A DNA stretch of 64,000 bases from Callaeas wilsoni (GCA_013398955.1 VWPU01005421.1:62001-126000); one strand, 5' to 3'; numbered from the stretch's first letter, positions 39,882 through 54,246 are shown. Notes: generated from the letters alone by a model not told the origin. Numbers and translations: made by a program.

Positions 39882-41439
39882 TTAACATTACTGAATATTG
39901 CCAATATTGATTAAGTTGTGACAAACTCAACAAACACTTCTCAGATACATCACAGTGCTCTTTGTCCCTCCCATAAAGAGAGCCAAAATCCAGACTGTAC
40001 TGACAAGTACAGAAACGTCTCTAAGCTAGGTTTGTCTCTTTGCAGAGAATCCCTTTATTTCCCAAATTGGACATGAATGACTCAACCATGAGAATAAGTC
40101 GACAGCACATTTTCTAGTTTGTCTGCACAATAGAGAACGATAATACAAATCTTTCTTTTGTTTCTCCTAGATACATCCAACTCTACTCAAACAAAACCCA
40201 AAAAAGCAAGGAGTTTCAAATCTGTATGTTCAAATCCACTGTCCCTGTTCACAATGTGATCACCATGAAGTTTCAACACAGGGATTCTGTTCTAAATGCT
40301 GCTGAATTACAAAATCTGACTCAAAGTTTAGGCATAGGAGAACACAATGCTAAAAATTCAGGTGATTAAGTCGGGAAAAAATATTTTTTAAAAGTAACCT
40401 TTTCTAAGAGCAATCTTAGAAATCATCTGTCAAAATCAAATGCTTGTCCTCAAGGTCAGTACTGAATATGACACAAGTTTCCTGTCTAATTTTCTACAAA
40501 GTAAACTTTTAAGACCACAGCAGCCCCCAGCAAGATTCTTTTTTATTTAATAAATAAATAAACAGAATCGCTAACAACAAAAACCCCTCAGCTGTAGCAA
40601 ATGCAAATATGGTAACATGTTGATGGTAATACCAGTGCTGGTAACACAGAGTGCCTGTATAGAGCAGGCCCTGACCACGTATTTCTGGTAATCAGACTAT
40701 CAAAATTAGTTACTATTACTTGTCCACTTCAGACACCTTTAAAAATCCAGAATGTCACAGATAAAAATCCTAGAGAGAGTCACAATTTCTGTACTGTGAA
40801 GTTAATAAACTCTGGGGTTTTAGTTCCATAACATTATCCCTCCTTGAGCACTCCAAGAAAAATATCTATCTGTTCAAAGAGTCGCAGTTACAACCTGTTT
40901 GCACCAAATGGCACATGGAACTCATAAAATAAAAGTATGATTAGAAGCAGCAGATTTTACCTCCATGCAACATTGTCAAGACCAAGAAATCAGAAAACAG
41001 AGCCCTGAAACCACAATCTGAAGAATAAATCTGCAATGTTTATCATTTACATCTTTAATGCCACCTAATAATACTACATGTGCAATTACAGTGGAAAGAT
41101 ATAATTAGGATGATTCATCTAGAAGAGGTAGCACTTTCAGTCTTTTATGAAAAAGGACTTATTAAGCTACGATGCCAAACTACAGATTTGCTTTTACAAA
41201 AATACTGTTTGGTTTCAAATTTATGAATCACTACAGAAACCTTCAGACAGGACTAATGTCATCCAGAAGGACCTCAAAGTTACCCTGAAAATAAATAAAT
41301 AGCTCCACTTCAACTCTTTCATTAGCGTATCCTTTTCAAGTCTTTCAGCACAAAATTAGTAACATCATTAACCGTCTGCTTTTGCCTAACCCTAAAGGAG
41401 GACTACATAGGGGAAAAAAAAAAATCCAATAGGAAAAAT

Positions 41440-41528
41440 GTTTCCAGCATGCTGTCCAAAGAAAGTTACAATTCTAGCATGCTCAAGCTTGTAAAAGGTT
41501 TCCGCATGCTATCCAAGGAAAGTTACAA
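41440..41528. repeat. Imperfect 31-32 bp direct repeat
   Basis: 41440-41471 and 41498-41528 share GTTTCC, GCATGCT, TCCAA and GAAAGTTACAA blocks in the same order, with two substitutions and one single-base indel. A third GCATGCT-like word (AGCATGCTC) lies between them. It is a degenerate local duplication. Confidence 0.8.
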
Positions 41529-44500
41529 ACAGACTGACACAAAATAATTGGTAAAAGGGGAAGCATACATTCTAAGTTTGGTCCACTAAGGAATGTAGAT
41601 TTGATTACTAATTCTGACCTTTTACCACTTCGAATCGCAGGAGAAAAATAACATCACAACTACAAGCATGTAAAACCCTTTAAAGTAACACTGTAACCCT
41701 TTTGAGCACTTGAAAACAGATATTAATAAAGTGTCAAAGAGGCCACAGGAGACAAAACACAGGAGGCATGGGGAGGTTTACAGAGAGGAGGCTTACAGAG
41801 AGTAACTGGCATTTGAGTTGGTTAAACCAGCATATGACTGAATATGACAGTGCACAATTTATTGGTTTTCTTCTAGGACTGGTGGCAACAAGCATTGCAC
41901 AGTGTTTCAGAATGAAATAAATTGCATCCTTCCCCCAGAAGTGGATAGAGAATTCTGGAGAATTTCCAACCTTTTAGCTGCAGCAGTAACTGCAGGGAGC
42001 CCAGGGAAATGGAGTGTGCACTTCATCCTTTCTAACCAACAGCAGGCAGTCAACCCAAGTTGAAGAAAAACACACAGCCTTAACTCTGAAGCCCTGGAAA
42101 GCTACCCAGATGTGTCTGATGAGGAAAAAATTGAAAGGGTTGCCAGTAAACAGGATAACAGATGAAGGGAAAACCTAGGGGCATGATTTAATATTCATTA
42201 CCCTTACCTAGTGGCACACCAACTATGGCCTCCACCCTTGTGCCCATACTCATGCTCACCTGAGCCACAAAGCCAAGGATCTGGAGCTCTCTCAGATCAG
42301 GAATCAACCCTGCACTCCCAGGATGGCCGCTGGCCCCGCTGCCTCCCTGCGGCAACAGCATCGCTCCTGGCTCTCCCTTCCACGTAAGTGGCACCTCAAG
42401 GAATAGGTTCCTGCTGGATTATCAGGCTGAACTGGCAAACCAGGAACAGGCAGGTTAATGCCAAGGAATGGGGAAGAAAGAGAGTCACCAAGAGAAGCAT
42501 CAATTCAGGTCAGCTGCCAAGGAACCTACTCCTAACCTTTTCTCAAGGAAAACCAGAAAAAGAAAAACTGCTTGTCATGTTAACCTAGATGCATTAACAT
42601 TTTTAAGTTATTTAGACAACAGTCAAAATCTATTCAAGTTTGAAGAGAAGTTAAAACCCCCCTTACTTCCACATTCCATTTGTAGAAATGAAGTAGGATT
42701 GAAGACACAATTACCATAACCACCTACTTTCCAGAGCACTAAACCTGCATGTAAAGTTCAGCCCAAAGTCCCATGACAGCCTAAAGCTACCATGAGTAAT
42801 ACTGCCTTCCACAGCTCACAAGTCAAGCTTCAGCTAGTCTCTTCCCACTTTTTTTCCAGTGTCTTCACAGGAAAGTTGATTACCACCCTCAGAGGTGGCT
42901 GAGCAGAAAGGTCACAGAAATACTAAAGCAGACAGGCAAAAGCACAAATTCCTGCTGCCAGGGCAGTCTCATATCAGCCAAAGTTTCTCTTTCAGAGGAA
43001 CTCCAAGATCCTCAAGCACCTGCCTCCAGATGCTGGAAAACTTCAGGCAGGCTGGAAGCAACCCCCAAAACAAATCCCAAAAATGCACTGTAAAATCAGC
43101 TCCAAATTATACATTGGGCCAGACAAATCTATAGTCCCAGGATGGAATCAAACTTGCAGTTGATAATCCTAGAAAAACACAGAAACATTGCATCTGAATA
43201 AATCAATTTCAACTTGCCACCATGAAAAGTAATCATTTCAGTTGACTCATGGTTTCTCTCCCAGTTTCCCTCCTGTTGGCATTAGTGAAAGCAATTGGAA
43301 TGAGTGCTCAATAATCAGAAGACAAAACAGAGTAGGGGTAATAATAATAAACTAATATGCAGAAAAGTTACATAGGGATGAACACATGCACCTTATTGAC
43401 AACTTTTAAAATGTTCCTTGTCTCATGTAGAAAGTGGAGAGAGAGTCATTTTTAATTCATAAATTTGCCACAGGCAGTTATAGTTTCAGAGAAAACAGGT
43501 ATAACAATTTTGCAGCATTGCTTCAGCAATGCTTGAAAGATTTCTTGTTTAATTAAGATGTTCCTAGAAACACAGAAGGGGAAATAAAATACCAATCTTC
43601 CTGAATGTAAGAAGATTTTTTTTATTGTTTTTCTTTTCTTCTAACAATGCCAAGTGCTCTATAAAATTGCCTCTCTCTCTACATTAGAAGCTAGCCTGAA
43701 AACAAAAACATTCACACTTCTCATTTCTTTCCCTCCTTCTTCAAGTTAAAAAGTATGTACTATCCATAATACACATGGCTCTGCAGTGAACTGTGACTTC
43801 AACATACTCACTTGACAATAAAGAAAGCCCCAAGGTCTGTATTTGTAGGAATAAAGCAGATCATACTAATCTGGCTCTAGGAATTTCAAGACTGGTATCA
43901 TATTGCAAGTGGCTACCCACTTGAACATAATTTCTCCTCAGGTTTTTCTTTCTACTTGAACTGCCAGCAGTGTTAACTCATTCAAGCAGCACACATTACC
44001 ACTACAGAATACTAGAAAAGCTCCAGATCCTACAAAGAACAACCTCCGATATTCAAAATCAAATAGAATTTAAATTTAATTGGTTTTGACATTATTCTAA
44101 ACAACCAGTCTTCAGCTAGCAATTTGGAAGCATGCACACTATATCTGAAACTATTTTACAAATGGAGTCTTGCAAGCATAGAAGTTTTTCTCTTATTCAA
44201 AATAGCAAGCTGAAAATGGGATAGATTTTTCTTTTGAATGAGAAGTTTTAACTGGAAACCACAAAGTGTATGCTAATTGCTTTGGGTAGTCCTGAAGTAG
44301 TCTCTGAATGGAGTTGCTTAACTTTCCTAAGCACAGTCAGTTTAAAAAGAATAATCAAGAAAAACCCTTTAGAATTGAAGCGTTTCCCCAGAAATTCCAG
44401 GAAACTCGAAGTTTCACAGATATTCAATAAGATGTAACACTGCCAGTATTTAAGAATGGGATTCAAAGGTCTAGGCCAATGAGTAGTGTTTTAACATTTT

Positions 44501-45784
44501 TTTCATACTTCTTTTAAACTACAGAGAGTGGGGAAACATACAGAATAATATTAAGAAAATGAAAACAGCCATTCCACTAAACACAATCTCCTCGTTTTGG
44601 TGCTTCAATTGTTTGTTGGCTTCTCATTCTTTCCTCATTTTCATTAATATTGTGGGGTTTCCTATTAAAAAGGCATCTGAATCATCATTATTCCTGAATT
44701 TTTGAATGGCAAGGAGTGATCAGCAATAATGTATTGTACAAAAAAAAAGAAAAAGGTAAAGCATATCTGGGTCAACAGTACTATCATTTCAATGGAAAAT
44801 GTTACCAGCAACCAATGGGAGAGAGGGTTTTTGCCCCCATCTAAAGCAACTTAAGCTCCTGATCTTTCTTCAAAGCAAAACTTTAAAGCAAACATTCTGT
44901 GATTATCTGCATATTTGCCCTCAGCGTCTATTTTCATGACAATGGGTTGCTGGTCTTGCGCAGTTTTCCAGAGTGTGCATCAAACTCTTCATGAGACTGA
45001 AAATACAGCATGCAAAAGAGGAACAGAAAATGACAAAGCAGGACAGTACACAGTAATACACACATGGGATATAGAAGTGGAAGTAAAATCCTACAATCAC
45101 AGCAGTCTCAAAGGTTAGTGTTATGTAACCCTGAACCAAATGCACTTTCAGTGAGGGACTGTTCCTTCAAATACAGTAAATGCGATATTAACTAACTGAC
45201 ATTAAGTGATCTTTACATGTAGCATGCATCCCATAATAACAGAAGGCACCTTGTTCACAGAAATTGCTGAAGAACTCTGTGCAAGCTAACTGAAAGAGAA
45301 CTCAATCCGCTCTTTTAATCTTGTAGTTAAGCACTAAGAAACACAATAGCCAATCAAAATTACTTACTTGGATATTAATATTTTACACTGAACCTACAGA
45401 AAATTACTACAAAATTTTGCACTGATCTTCTACCAAAAAAAGCGCATCTATTCTGGAATGAAAAATTGCTTCCATTTCAAATTCTAAATTCACAAAAAAG
45501 TCATCACTCAATTTATCCTATGTTAAAACAAATAAGAACAGGTAACTACTTTTCCCAAATACCAAACAGTCTGAATATATTACCTCGAAAAGTTTTGACA
45601 GTATGAATAAAGCTTGTTTCACAAATACTAGTGTACATCACATCAAACGCATCATGCACAAAGGTGTTATTCTGTGGGTTGTTTGAGTTTGAGGGTTTGG
45701 GAGAGGGGGCATGTTTTCCTTGGTAAGCAGCAGCTTGTTTCTTGATTTTTAACCATGAGAAGGTTGCCTGTAACAACTTCAGAG

Positions 45785-46060
45785 CACACAGCTTCGAGGA
45801 GACTTAAACTAATCCCTTTCAGAATCTGCCGACGCAGCGCGCTCACTGCTCTAGCTCCCGCTGGATTGGTTAAAGCGGCTGAAGGAGTGAAGTCCCCACC
45901 TCGCTAAGCAGCAGCAAGCCCCCCTCGGCAGAAGCGCGGCCATCCGCTGTGGTCACAAAGGAGCAAACACGCTTCCCTCTCCATGATCTGCATGCTGGTT
46001 TCAAGCTCTGACACGGATTATCGGAGCAGACAGTCACGGATAACAATTCCTTAAATTGCC
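45785..46060. promoter_or_regulatory. CpG-enriched block with inverted CCAAT box; candidate enhancer or minor promoter
   Basis: About 16 CpG dinucleotides occur in some 270 bp, far above the surrounding intron, with cluster GCCGACGCAGCGCGCT near 45828. GGATTGGTTA near 45862 is an inverted CCAAT box, an NF-Y type site. No TATA box or convincing exon was found. A 64-codon minus-strand frame at 45870-46064 is probably chance. Function as a regulatory element is inferred from CpG retention only. Confidence 0.45.
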
Positions 46061-46064
46061 CCAA

Positions 46065-47341
46065 AACAGATCACTAGGTGCCTTGGGGACCTTAGCTATC
46101 TGAAGTATTTCTGAAGCTAAAGCCAAGCTTTCTCGAAGAAAGCACTACACAAATGATAAATCAGTCTTGCTGACGGACCTTCCTGCCATACCTTTAGTTA
46201 AGCGACTGCTGTTTTGTTGGGGACACCCCTTCGTACACATTTCCTTATTGATAACTTTAAAAATAGCCTTGTACTAAAAGCTACACAGTCGACGCAGCTC
46301 AACTTGAATAAGCGCAATATATCACCTGAGTTCAAGCTTCTTCTCAAGTAAATTCATTGGAGAACCTGAAAAATGTACCTGCCTCATATACTGAGGAAAA
46401 AGGCTCAACAGGGTCTTCAGAAACTTCCCAAAAAAGAAGGATAAAACAGGGCCTCAGCATTAAAAAGCAGAGATTTGATGTTTATCCTCAGCAAAGCAAG
46501 GAAGGGATGACTCATATACCTAACTTATTTTAATCTTGACAAAAGAGTGTTTATGTACCATAGGATGACACATTGGAACAATGAAAATTAGTCTAAATTA
46601 TCTCTAAATTCATTTTATTTCACTTTGAAAAACTTGTGTAGCCTCTTTTTCCAGAATTAGTCTACTTTAATCCAATTTACCGTAATCCATTCCTAAGGTG
46701 AATTATACTAAACTGAATTTTAATACAACATTTTAATACTGAATGAAAGCAAGCCACACAGAATTTTAACATGATTTAACTAAACTGTTTTAAATTAATT
46801 TTAAATTTGAATTAATTTAATTTGACCTTATTGTCACATATGGACACATCACCTTAACACATGCTTTGAGAAACAGTCTGACAACAGAGAGAAATGTATC
46901 TACGAACATTTCTGTGACAGGCAGAAAACTTCACATAAGGTGTCCTCCGTGTTGAAAAGGGAGTTTTTCATTCCGTCACCTCCTTTAAGAAGCCAAGGGT
47001 TAAACAGGCTTGAGGGGTTTTACCTCAGCAAGCATTGAATACAACTGTTAGATGCTTCTTTTGTGGAACAATGGAAATCACATAGAAGAACTTCCAGACA
47101 TCCTCTTACTAGGAGAGCTATACTTTCCAAATAAGAGAAGCAAGAAGTCAAACTCCAAAGCCTTGCTGTCTTTGTGCTTAACTTGCAGGGTGAACCAAGT
47201 TTATAAATGAGTTCGCATGAAAAAGCATAAATCTTGCCCAACTCACAGATTTTGGGGGGTGGGGGGGTGGAGTAAAAAAAGCAAAGAAGTCGATGTGTTT
47301 CTGCAAACCCATTCCTGGGTTGTGAATGTATCATTTCACAC
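46065..47341. other. AT-rich non-coding stretch
   Basis: No gene recognised. The segment 46620-46830 is very AT-rich, with repeated TTAAATTAATTT words. A G-rich tract (G6, T, G7) lies near 47253-47266. Confidence 0.6.
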
Positions 47342-47382
47342 AAAAAAAAAAAAAAAAAAAAAAAAAAAANAAAAAAAAAAAA
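47342..47382 (+). repeat. Poly-A tract with an undetermined base
   Basis: Forty A residues are interrupted only by an N at 47370. The N shows that the assembly could not resolve this homopolymer, so the true length is uncertain. Confidence 0.95.
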
Positions 47383-47524
47383 TCTGACTGATCAGAGAAG
47401 GAGCAAAGGTTATGAAAATGTCCTTCTGGAGCAGAGACCAACCAGCCATTCTGCCAGGCTGGAGCACTTTCAACCTGCATCGACCTGTTCCCACACCCCA
47501 AGAAATTGCAGGCTACAGTTCTAC

Positions 47525-48400
47525 TAGAATCAAAGAAGTGTTGCTTGTAAGACACTTCTGGAGGCCATCTAGGCCAAATACCCCCTTCAAAGCAGAATTA
47601 TCACCAAGACTACAACATCAGCCACAGCTTTGTCTAGCTGAGGATTGAAAGCCTCAGTGGACAGGGGTTGCCCTGGGCAGTCTGTTCTGCTCCACCACCC
47701 TCCTACACATGAGCAAAGTTTTATAGTATTCAAGCTGAGTCTCCCAAGCTGCAATTTGCGTCTACTGTCCCTTGCTGTATTATTTGCTGCTATCAAAGAG
47801 ATTGTCTCTGTCATCTTCATAACCACCCTTCAAGTTCTTGCAACCTCCTGTTAAGATTATCCCCTTACTCTTCTTCATCTTGAGACCAAACAAGCCCAGC
47901 TCCCTTCAGGTGCCCCTTGGAGATCACACCATCTAGGTCACACCATCCAGGCCTCAACCTCAGTAACTTCCCAAGAGCCTTCATCTTCTCCACATCCTTC
48001 GTGACCTGGGAGAAGACAAGAGCCACAATTCCCAACAAAATATTCCAGACATACCTCACCAGCACTGAGCAGTGGGGGACAGAAGCTTGCCAAAATCTAC
48101 TGTCTAATATCCTCTCAGTGCAGTTTAGTATGCCATTCATTTTGCTCACAAAAACAAAAAAGTAACTAAAAGCCCCACAAAAGCAAGCAAACAAACAAAC
48201 AAAGAAAACCCCACACTCATACCCAGACAGCTACCAAATCCAGACCCCTTTCTCACAGGGCATCTCCCAGCCACTATGGAGCCTGAACCCATAGGTATTC
48301 CTGCTGCCAAGATTGACCCATGCACTGATGTTCTTGGTCTAGATGCCCTTCACAAGTCCATGCAAAATTAAATCATCCACCTCAAACTATTCTGGCTCAC
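47525..48400 (-). mobile_element. CR1 LINE relic, 3' part, antisense to the + strand
   Basis: On the + strand the order of words is that of the reverse complement of the avian CR1 3' region: a degenerate start like the CR1 terminal repeat (AGAATCAAAG at about 47527), then GGGCAGTCTGTTCTGCTCC, then 'ACCAAACAAGCCCAGCTCCC', then CCTCACCAGCACTGAGCAG and finally a 'CCAGCCACT' segment near 48270. The element therefore lies on the minus strand, the same orientation as the host gene, and is truncated at its 5' end as most CR1 copies are. Divergence is high, with many stops and indels, so it is old and inactive. No coding capacity is left. The upper boundary (about 48300-48500) is uncertain. Confidence 0.8.
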
Positions 48401-51400
48401 AGAAATATCCCATGTGTCCTGATTACCACAGCAGAAGAAAGACACACCACATCTCACTTCGTAAATCATGCCATTTCAACAACAGACAGCCCCCAACAGA
48501 ATCAGGAGCACTGGTCACCCTCCATTAAAAAACTGGCATTGAAAACGGATAGACAGCAATAAGTGGTAGTGTAGGTATTGTTACTATAACATGAATTACA
48601 ATTATACTTTTCTTTTGAGTGCCTAGTGAAACACACACTTTTGATAGCTGACATCCACGTGACTTCTAGCCAAAGCAAACCTATACACTTGAAAGATTTG
48701 ATGCTAAAAACTGGGGATGCAAGGGAAGATTTGAAAATTTTTCTTCACCATCAGATATACCCAGGGCGCAATCAAATAGATCTCATCTGGCATTGTATTT
48801 CGAGATGACTAGTTTTATATACCTACACTTCCCTGAGTTCTTCTCTGAAAACAGTCACTAGGAAAATTCAAAAAAAAGGGGGGCAACTGAAGTGTTAAAT
48901 ACTGTATTTAACTGAACTGTTAAATAAAAAAAATATATATATATTCCACTATTTTCTAACAGATAAATTATGAAAAGTTTGCACTTCCCTCCTTCTAAAG
49001 GGCAATCTCATCTCTGAAACTCCATGCTTTTGGGAGCTGTTACACTAACAGAGAAAAAAAACTGTCTCGTATGTCAATAATGACATCAATCCCCCATTGC
49101 TTAATCAGAAATCTGATCTGCTTATTAGTTACCATGTAAGGAAGAGGATTAAATATGAGAAGAGTGAACTTGCCACAATATGCTTTGCAAAATTAATAAA
49201 ACATTCAATAGTAGTTTTGTTGCTAAGTCTGCTAAAGTAAAATGTTCAAATGGCCTTGGAAGAACCTATTTGACAGTAGAGCATAAGTCTCTGATAGAAA
49301 GTCAAAGCCACTTCCTATCCAAGTCCTCAAAGATGATCTCCTTGGTAAGGACAATGCATGTTTATCTTCTTTGCAAATAACATTTTCCTTAGTCTGTGTG
49401 GTATGGATCTCTGTGAGGGTGGACACCTCCATGAAGGTGCAATGGTTCATCTCCTGGTTCTGGTCAATTCCTGTTTTAATCTCATTTCCAGATCACACTC
49501 TTCACACATAGTGAGATATTAAACTCTATAGGGGCAGACATCTCAGCTAGCCTTAGCACGCAGCTTCCACCCTTCTGGTCAAATCTTATTTTAACTCTAA
49601 TTTCCTATGGCTTATTTTCCATTTTCAAGTTTAATATAGTCTACTTCATTTTTATCAACAAGTCTTCTCTCTCCCTCCCCTACCTCTTTTCAGAGATTTT
49701 CACAGGAAAACTACCAGTTTGGTCCCTTTTACCAACCATTTCCCTCAAAATCATTGTAGGTGTTACCGATGCTGTTGTTAGGTTGAAATGTTATTGGTGT
49801 CATTATCAATAGGTGTTATAATCATAAATGCTACTTGCAAACACACTGACAATGCTTGCCTTATTAAGGACTAGTTCTCTCAGTGGGTTATAATTTTGTG
49901 CAGTCTTGCTTCATATAAAATTTCACTTACCTGTTGCAGGATGGGAAAACCCCACACCTAGGTAACAAACCAGCATATAAATTAGAACATAAGAAATTAG
50001 AGCATAATGCCTTATTGTACATTCTCCAATTGACAGTCAAGTCTCTGTCCTAAATGAGGGGTGTAAGTACAACAGAAATCACAGGAACATCATGAGGCTA
50101 AAGTATTTCAGGTCTCTCAAATATTATATTATAATGAGCAACAAAATCTTGGAGAGGAAAACAGAACCAGAGATCTTTAGCCTGCATGATATCTGCCTCA
50201 AACATTTTAAGACCAATATTTGCTCTTACCTCCAAATATAAAGCATTGTTTGAAAACAGTATTTAATTTCACTATCTAAACAACCTTTCAGTTTTCCCTG
50301 ACAGGTTAGCTTCTCAGCCTTGAAAACACTCATCACTAAATTAACACATCATCACCATCTCTTATTTGTTCACCACTTGGAAAAATCTACTAGCCAAACA
50401 GTTAAAACCACAACACAGAGGCATGCTTATGAAAAGGGCAAGAGACACGATTTCAAAAATATTGCCACTTTTTCAGAGCATGTTCCTCTTCAATTTTTTG
50501 TCCCACTGATTTTTAGGTACTCTGTAGCAGAGAGTTTGTCCAGCGCCCTTTTTTTTTTCCCTTTTTTAAATAAGCTGTACCTGTGTTTGGAATTTGGTTC
50601 AAAAGAGAAGGAAAAAAAATGCCTTGATTGCCTCATTTACCATTAGTTTGTTTCTCAGCACAGTTCTTGTACATGTGAACTTCACCACCACAGTCAGCAA
50701 CAAACACACCAGATGCTTCACATCTGAAATGCTCCAACACTTCTCAGGGAAGCTTGATTCAAAGTTAGTAGACTATGTACCATGAGATCCTTAGGAACCT
50801 AAGACATCAGAAAAAATGAGCCTACACGAAAAGACCACGAAATCTGAGGTAACCCTGCCCGGCTACACCACATGCAATGGTTCTAAGTGTTTCACTTTCT
50901 GTAATGCTTCAATTCAGCAACCAGCATCTATTGCACTAAATTGCTTGTCAATGTAGATACAGCCATAGTCTGTCTAAGACACAGCAAAACAGAATTGCCC
51001 TGACAGGTACTAGTGTCACAGACAAAACTGGCAAGATCCTTCTAACTTCTTGCTGTAGCAGCTCATAAGATTCCAAGAGCAAAATACAGTGCAGCTAAGT
51101 GTGCAGACAACTCTACCCAAACATAACCTTACTTTGCCTTCGGAAATTATATTTTTACTGTTTCTATTCACAGACATTCAAGTTAAAAGCTTAAATTTAA
51201 AAAGCATGACTTCCTAGTTATCCAAGCCTTCCATTCCAAAGTTTTTGGAAAGCAAACTGAAATGCACTTCAGAACATTTATCCAAGCTTTGATTTCATTT
51301 AATTTTACCATGCATTTGCATTTTCATACATGGTCTTTATTGCTGTCTGTCTGTTAGGCTGCTATCTTCTGCAATTCATTAGCCAGTTTTCAAACACGGA

Positions 51401-54246
51401 TTACAGTCCCCCATTAAGAATATCTTCTTTGCCCATGCATTTTATCTCCTGCTATTATAACATTTCATCATGCCAGAACCTGTAAACTGTGTCTGAGAAC
51501 AAACTAGTCTGTGTCTTAGGTAAACTGATCAATCATATATGAAAGAAACCAAAAAAACTCCAGGGGCCTAGAAGTATTTATATATTTTACCATGTATAAA
51601 CACATTCATCAAACAGCCACTGGGTCCATTTATGAGCTATACATCAATTACTGAACATTTACATAGAAGATACAATCATTGGTAGTTTATCTTTTATACT
51701 GCTAAAGGCAAATCCTCTTAATTACAACTTACGTAGATAGAAGTTATTAATATGTGCAACTCTAATGTTCTTAATGTTGTTACACTTTCTCTACTTTTTC
51801 TCCTGACAGATTACAGAAATTCTGAGGTTCAATCACACTCTTTTTCTAAGTTGTGTTCTGAACTGCAAAAGTATAAGGAAATTGCAACTTGCCTGGGACT
51901 AAACATAGCCAAAGTAATCTTTTATTATAAGCAGGACCCATTTTGCTTAAATACTGAGGCCACGTACTGCCTGCTCTTTCTTAATTCTTACCCAAAGAAA
52001 TGCAAATTTAATCAGATGCTTAATTGCTACAGTTGAGATATAGTAAACAAGTAGATAAGACAGAATGTAAAAGAAGGACAGGAAGAATACTATGATAAAT
52101 AATACCCAGTCATCTTGGATGCAGAATGCCTCAAAAAAGAATTAAGAAATAAATAGAAACCAGTTTTACCTGGATTCCTTCTTGACAGGGCCTTTTTAAT
52201 ACAGTAAACAGGAAGATAAAGGTACCCTGATCTTGGAGTTTAAAAAGCCCCACACCAATAAAACAAAAGCTGAGCAAACACATGGAAGAAACTGGAAAAT
52301 TACCAAGAAAGTCACCAAAACCCCATGCCTACCCATAACTCAGTCTTAACTAAGAAGGTATTCATCCCACAGGCAGGTAGGCTGGTTTGTTTTTCTGACC
52401 TCTTTCACCTGGCAATACACTCAACGTATACAGCATGAACAGAGTTGTTTACAATTTTATGTATTACTGCCCACAAACCTGTCAGTGTAACAAGATGATG
52501 ATAAAACATGAGTTATTCCTAAAGTACCAAAAGCTGAAGAGTAGCAACAAGGATGGGCTTATCTTCCTTTCATTCTCAGGCTACATTTTGTGTCTTATAG
52601 AGAAAAAAAGGCACGCTCCTCATTTATGGCACAGTACTGAAGAAACTCATCAACTTCAAGATTTCTCCAATGGATTCACCTTTTACCCCTTATTAATTTT
52701 ACCCTTTCTTCTTCAAAACTTTTATTTTGTTTGCACAGCTAAAACGTTGCCACCATCACAGGACTCAATCCTCAGACACAAGACAATAACTCATGTGGAA
52801 GAACATGCAAGAGGATATGGGATCTTTAGAGTTTAAGGACTTATTTACTACAAAATTGTGATCCCAGTACTTAATTTTGTCCTCCAACAAATATGAGAGC
52901 AGTTGCTTTTCCTTTAAGGACAAAGGAGAAGCGCACTTATGCTCCCCTATACTTCACAAATCAAAGTAAGATTGTGTTGTTTTCCCATTTTCAAAGTATT
53001 ATTCAAGGCAAGAAATTCCCCAAAACTACTTTCCACTACAGCTTTGTTGCAAGCACTACACAAGCAGTGCCCAGGAAACAGTACTTGGTAAGAACTTCAC
53101 AAACTGTCTATTAGGTAATCAACATCAGCACTGCTGTGCACTTCAAAAGTGAATAAAATTGTTATTTTATTAGGGAAATAAATAAACATTTACCAACTTC
53201 ATTCACTTGTTCCTGTGTCCTCTGGGGACTGCCTAATATACCAACTTAGTAAATTTGAGCATTTTCTTTGGCTTTTGCTTCCATTTGCTAATGCTGGGGG
53301 TTTTTTAGGTTTAGGCTCCCAATGCAAATGCTCCACATCCAAGTGCAGTGGGAGGTTTTTTTTGTTGTTTTTTAATCACATATTCACTTCCACTAAAAGA
53401 TAATTTTCCTAATTCTTTCAATTTCTTCATCATAGAATAAGACTGGCCCATTAATCACTTAAAGTTGCTTTCAGGTGACAAGAATAGCTGTTTAAAGAGA
53501 TGGATAGCCAAAATTATTTCCCAGAAACTAAAATTATCTAGTACTTGTTTTCATTCCCATTTCCATGCTTAAGCAAACAGAGAGAGATGTTTATGCTTAG
53601 CATCTGGATACTATCACTATGCAAGCAAAGCAATCCAACAGATTATTCCAGTATTCCTAGGGTCTGCAAATGTCATTATTAATCACAAATGCTACTCTTT
53701 CAGGTTCACAGCCTCATCACATAGCCCATAAAGCTCAGACCAAGGATTTTAAAATATATGGTTTCTGTCAACCTGAAAGTAATGTACAGACTCCCCTCTT
53801 CTGAATGCTCATAAAGAACATCTGTGCAGGCTCTCTAAATGAGAGCGTAATCTTGCCCTTCCAAAATGCTGGTCATTTAACGCAACTCCTTCTTCAACAT
53901 TTGACAGAAACACCAATAAATCACCAAAATGATTCAACATGTGGAGTATAAACTCAAAAAATACAGATAAGTGAGCCAGAGGGAACAACCACCACCCCCA
54001 AAAAAGCTGTTTAGTATATCCATTTCAATGCCTTTAAAACAAGGTATAAACTGGGTCTGGTAGTTAACTGCTGCTGTGCAGACAACAGGATACACAAACT
54101 GGCCAGGAACTCGCTCATCCCTGGAAAGAACTGCAGACCTGGAAGCACTTCATGCCTTCAACATGACTCAGAAGGAGCTGTTAACCTACCCTACAGTACT
54201 TAACATATCAGCATACAGGTATTTCAAAGGAAAGGAAAAAGAAGTG

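Larger units (their letters stand above)
36440..45780. other. AT-rich non-coding stretch
   Basis: No exon or mobile element recognised. It holds a G-quadruplex motif at 37887, short direct repeats at 39841 and 41440, and a mildly GC-richer patch at 42190-42380. Open frames stay below about 95 codons and look random. Confidence 0.6.

Noticed and set aside
52435..52836. 133-codon + strand frame with a hydrophobic segment
   Set aside because: The hydrophobic stretch reflects T-rich codons. No family resemblance was seen.
53428..53445. CATAGAAT word as a CR1 terminal repeat
   Set aside because: The match is only about 10 bp and the flanks do not continue as CR1.
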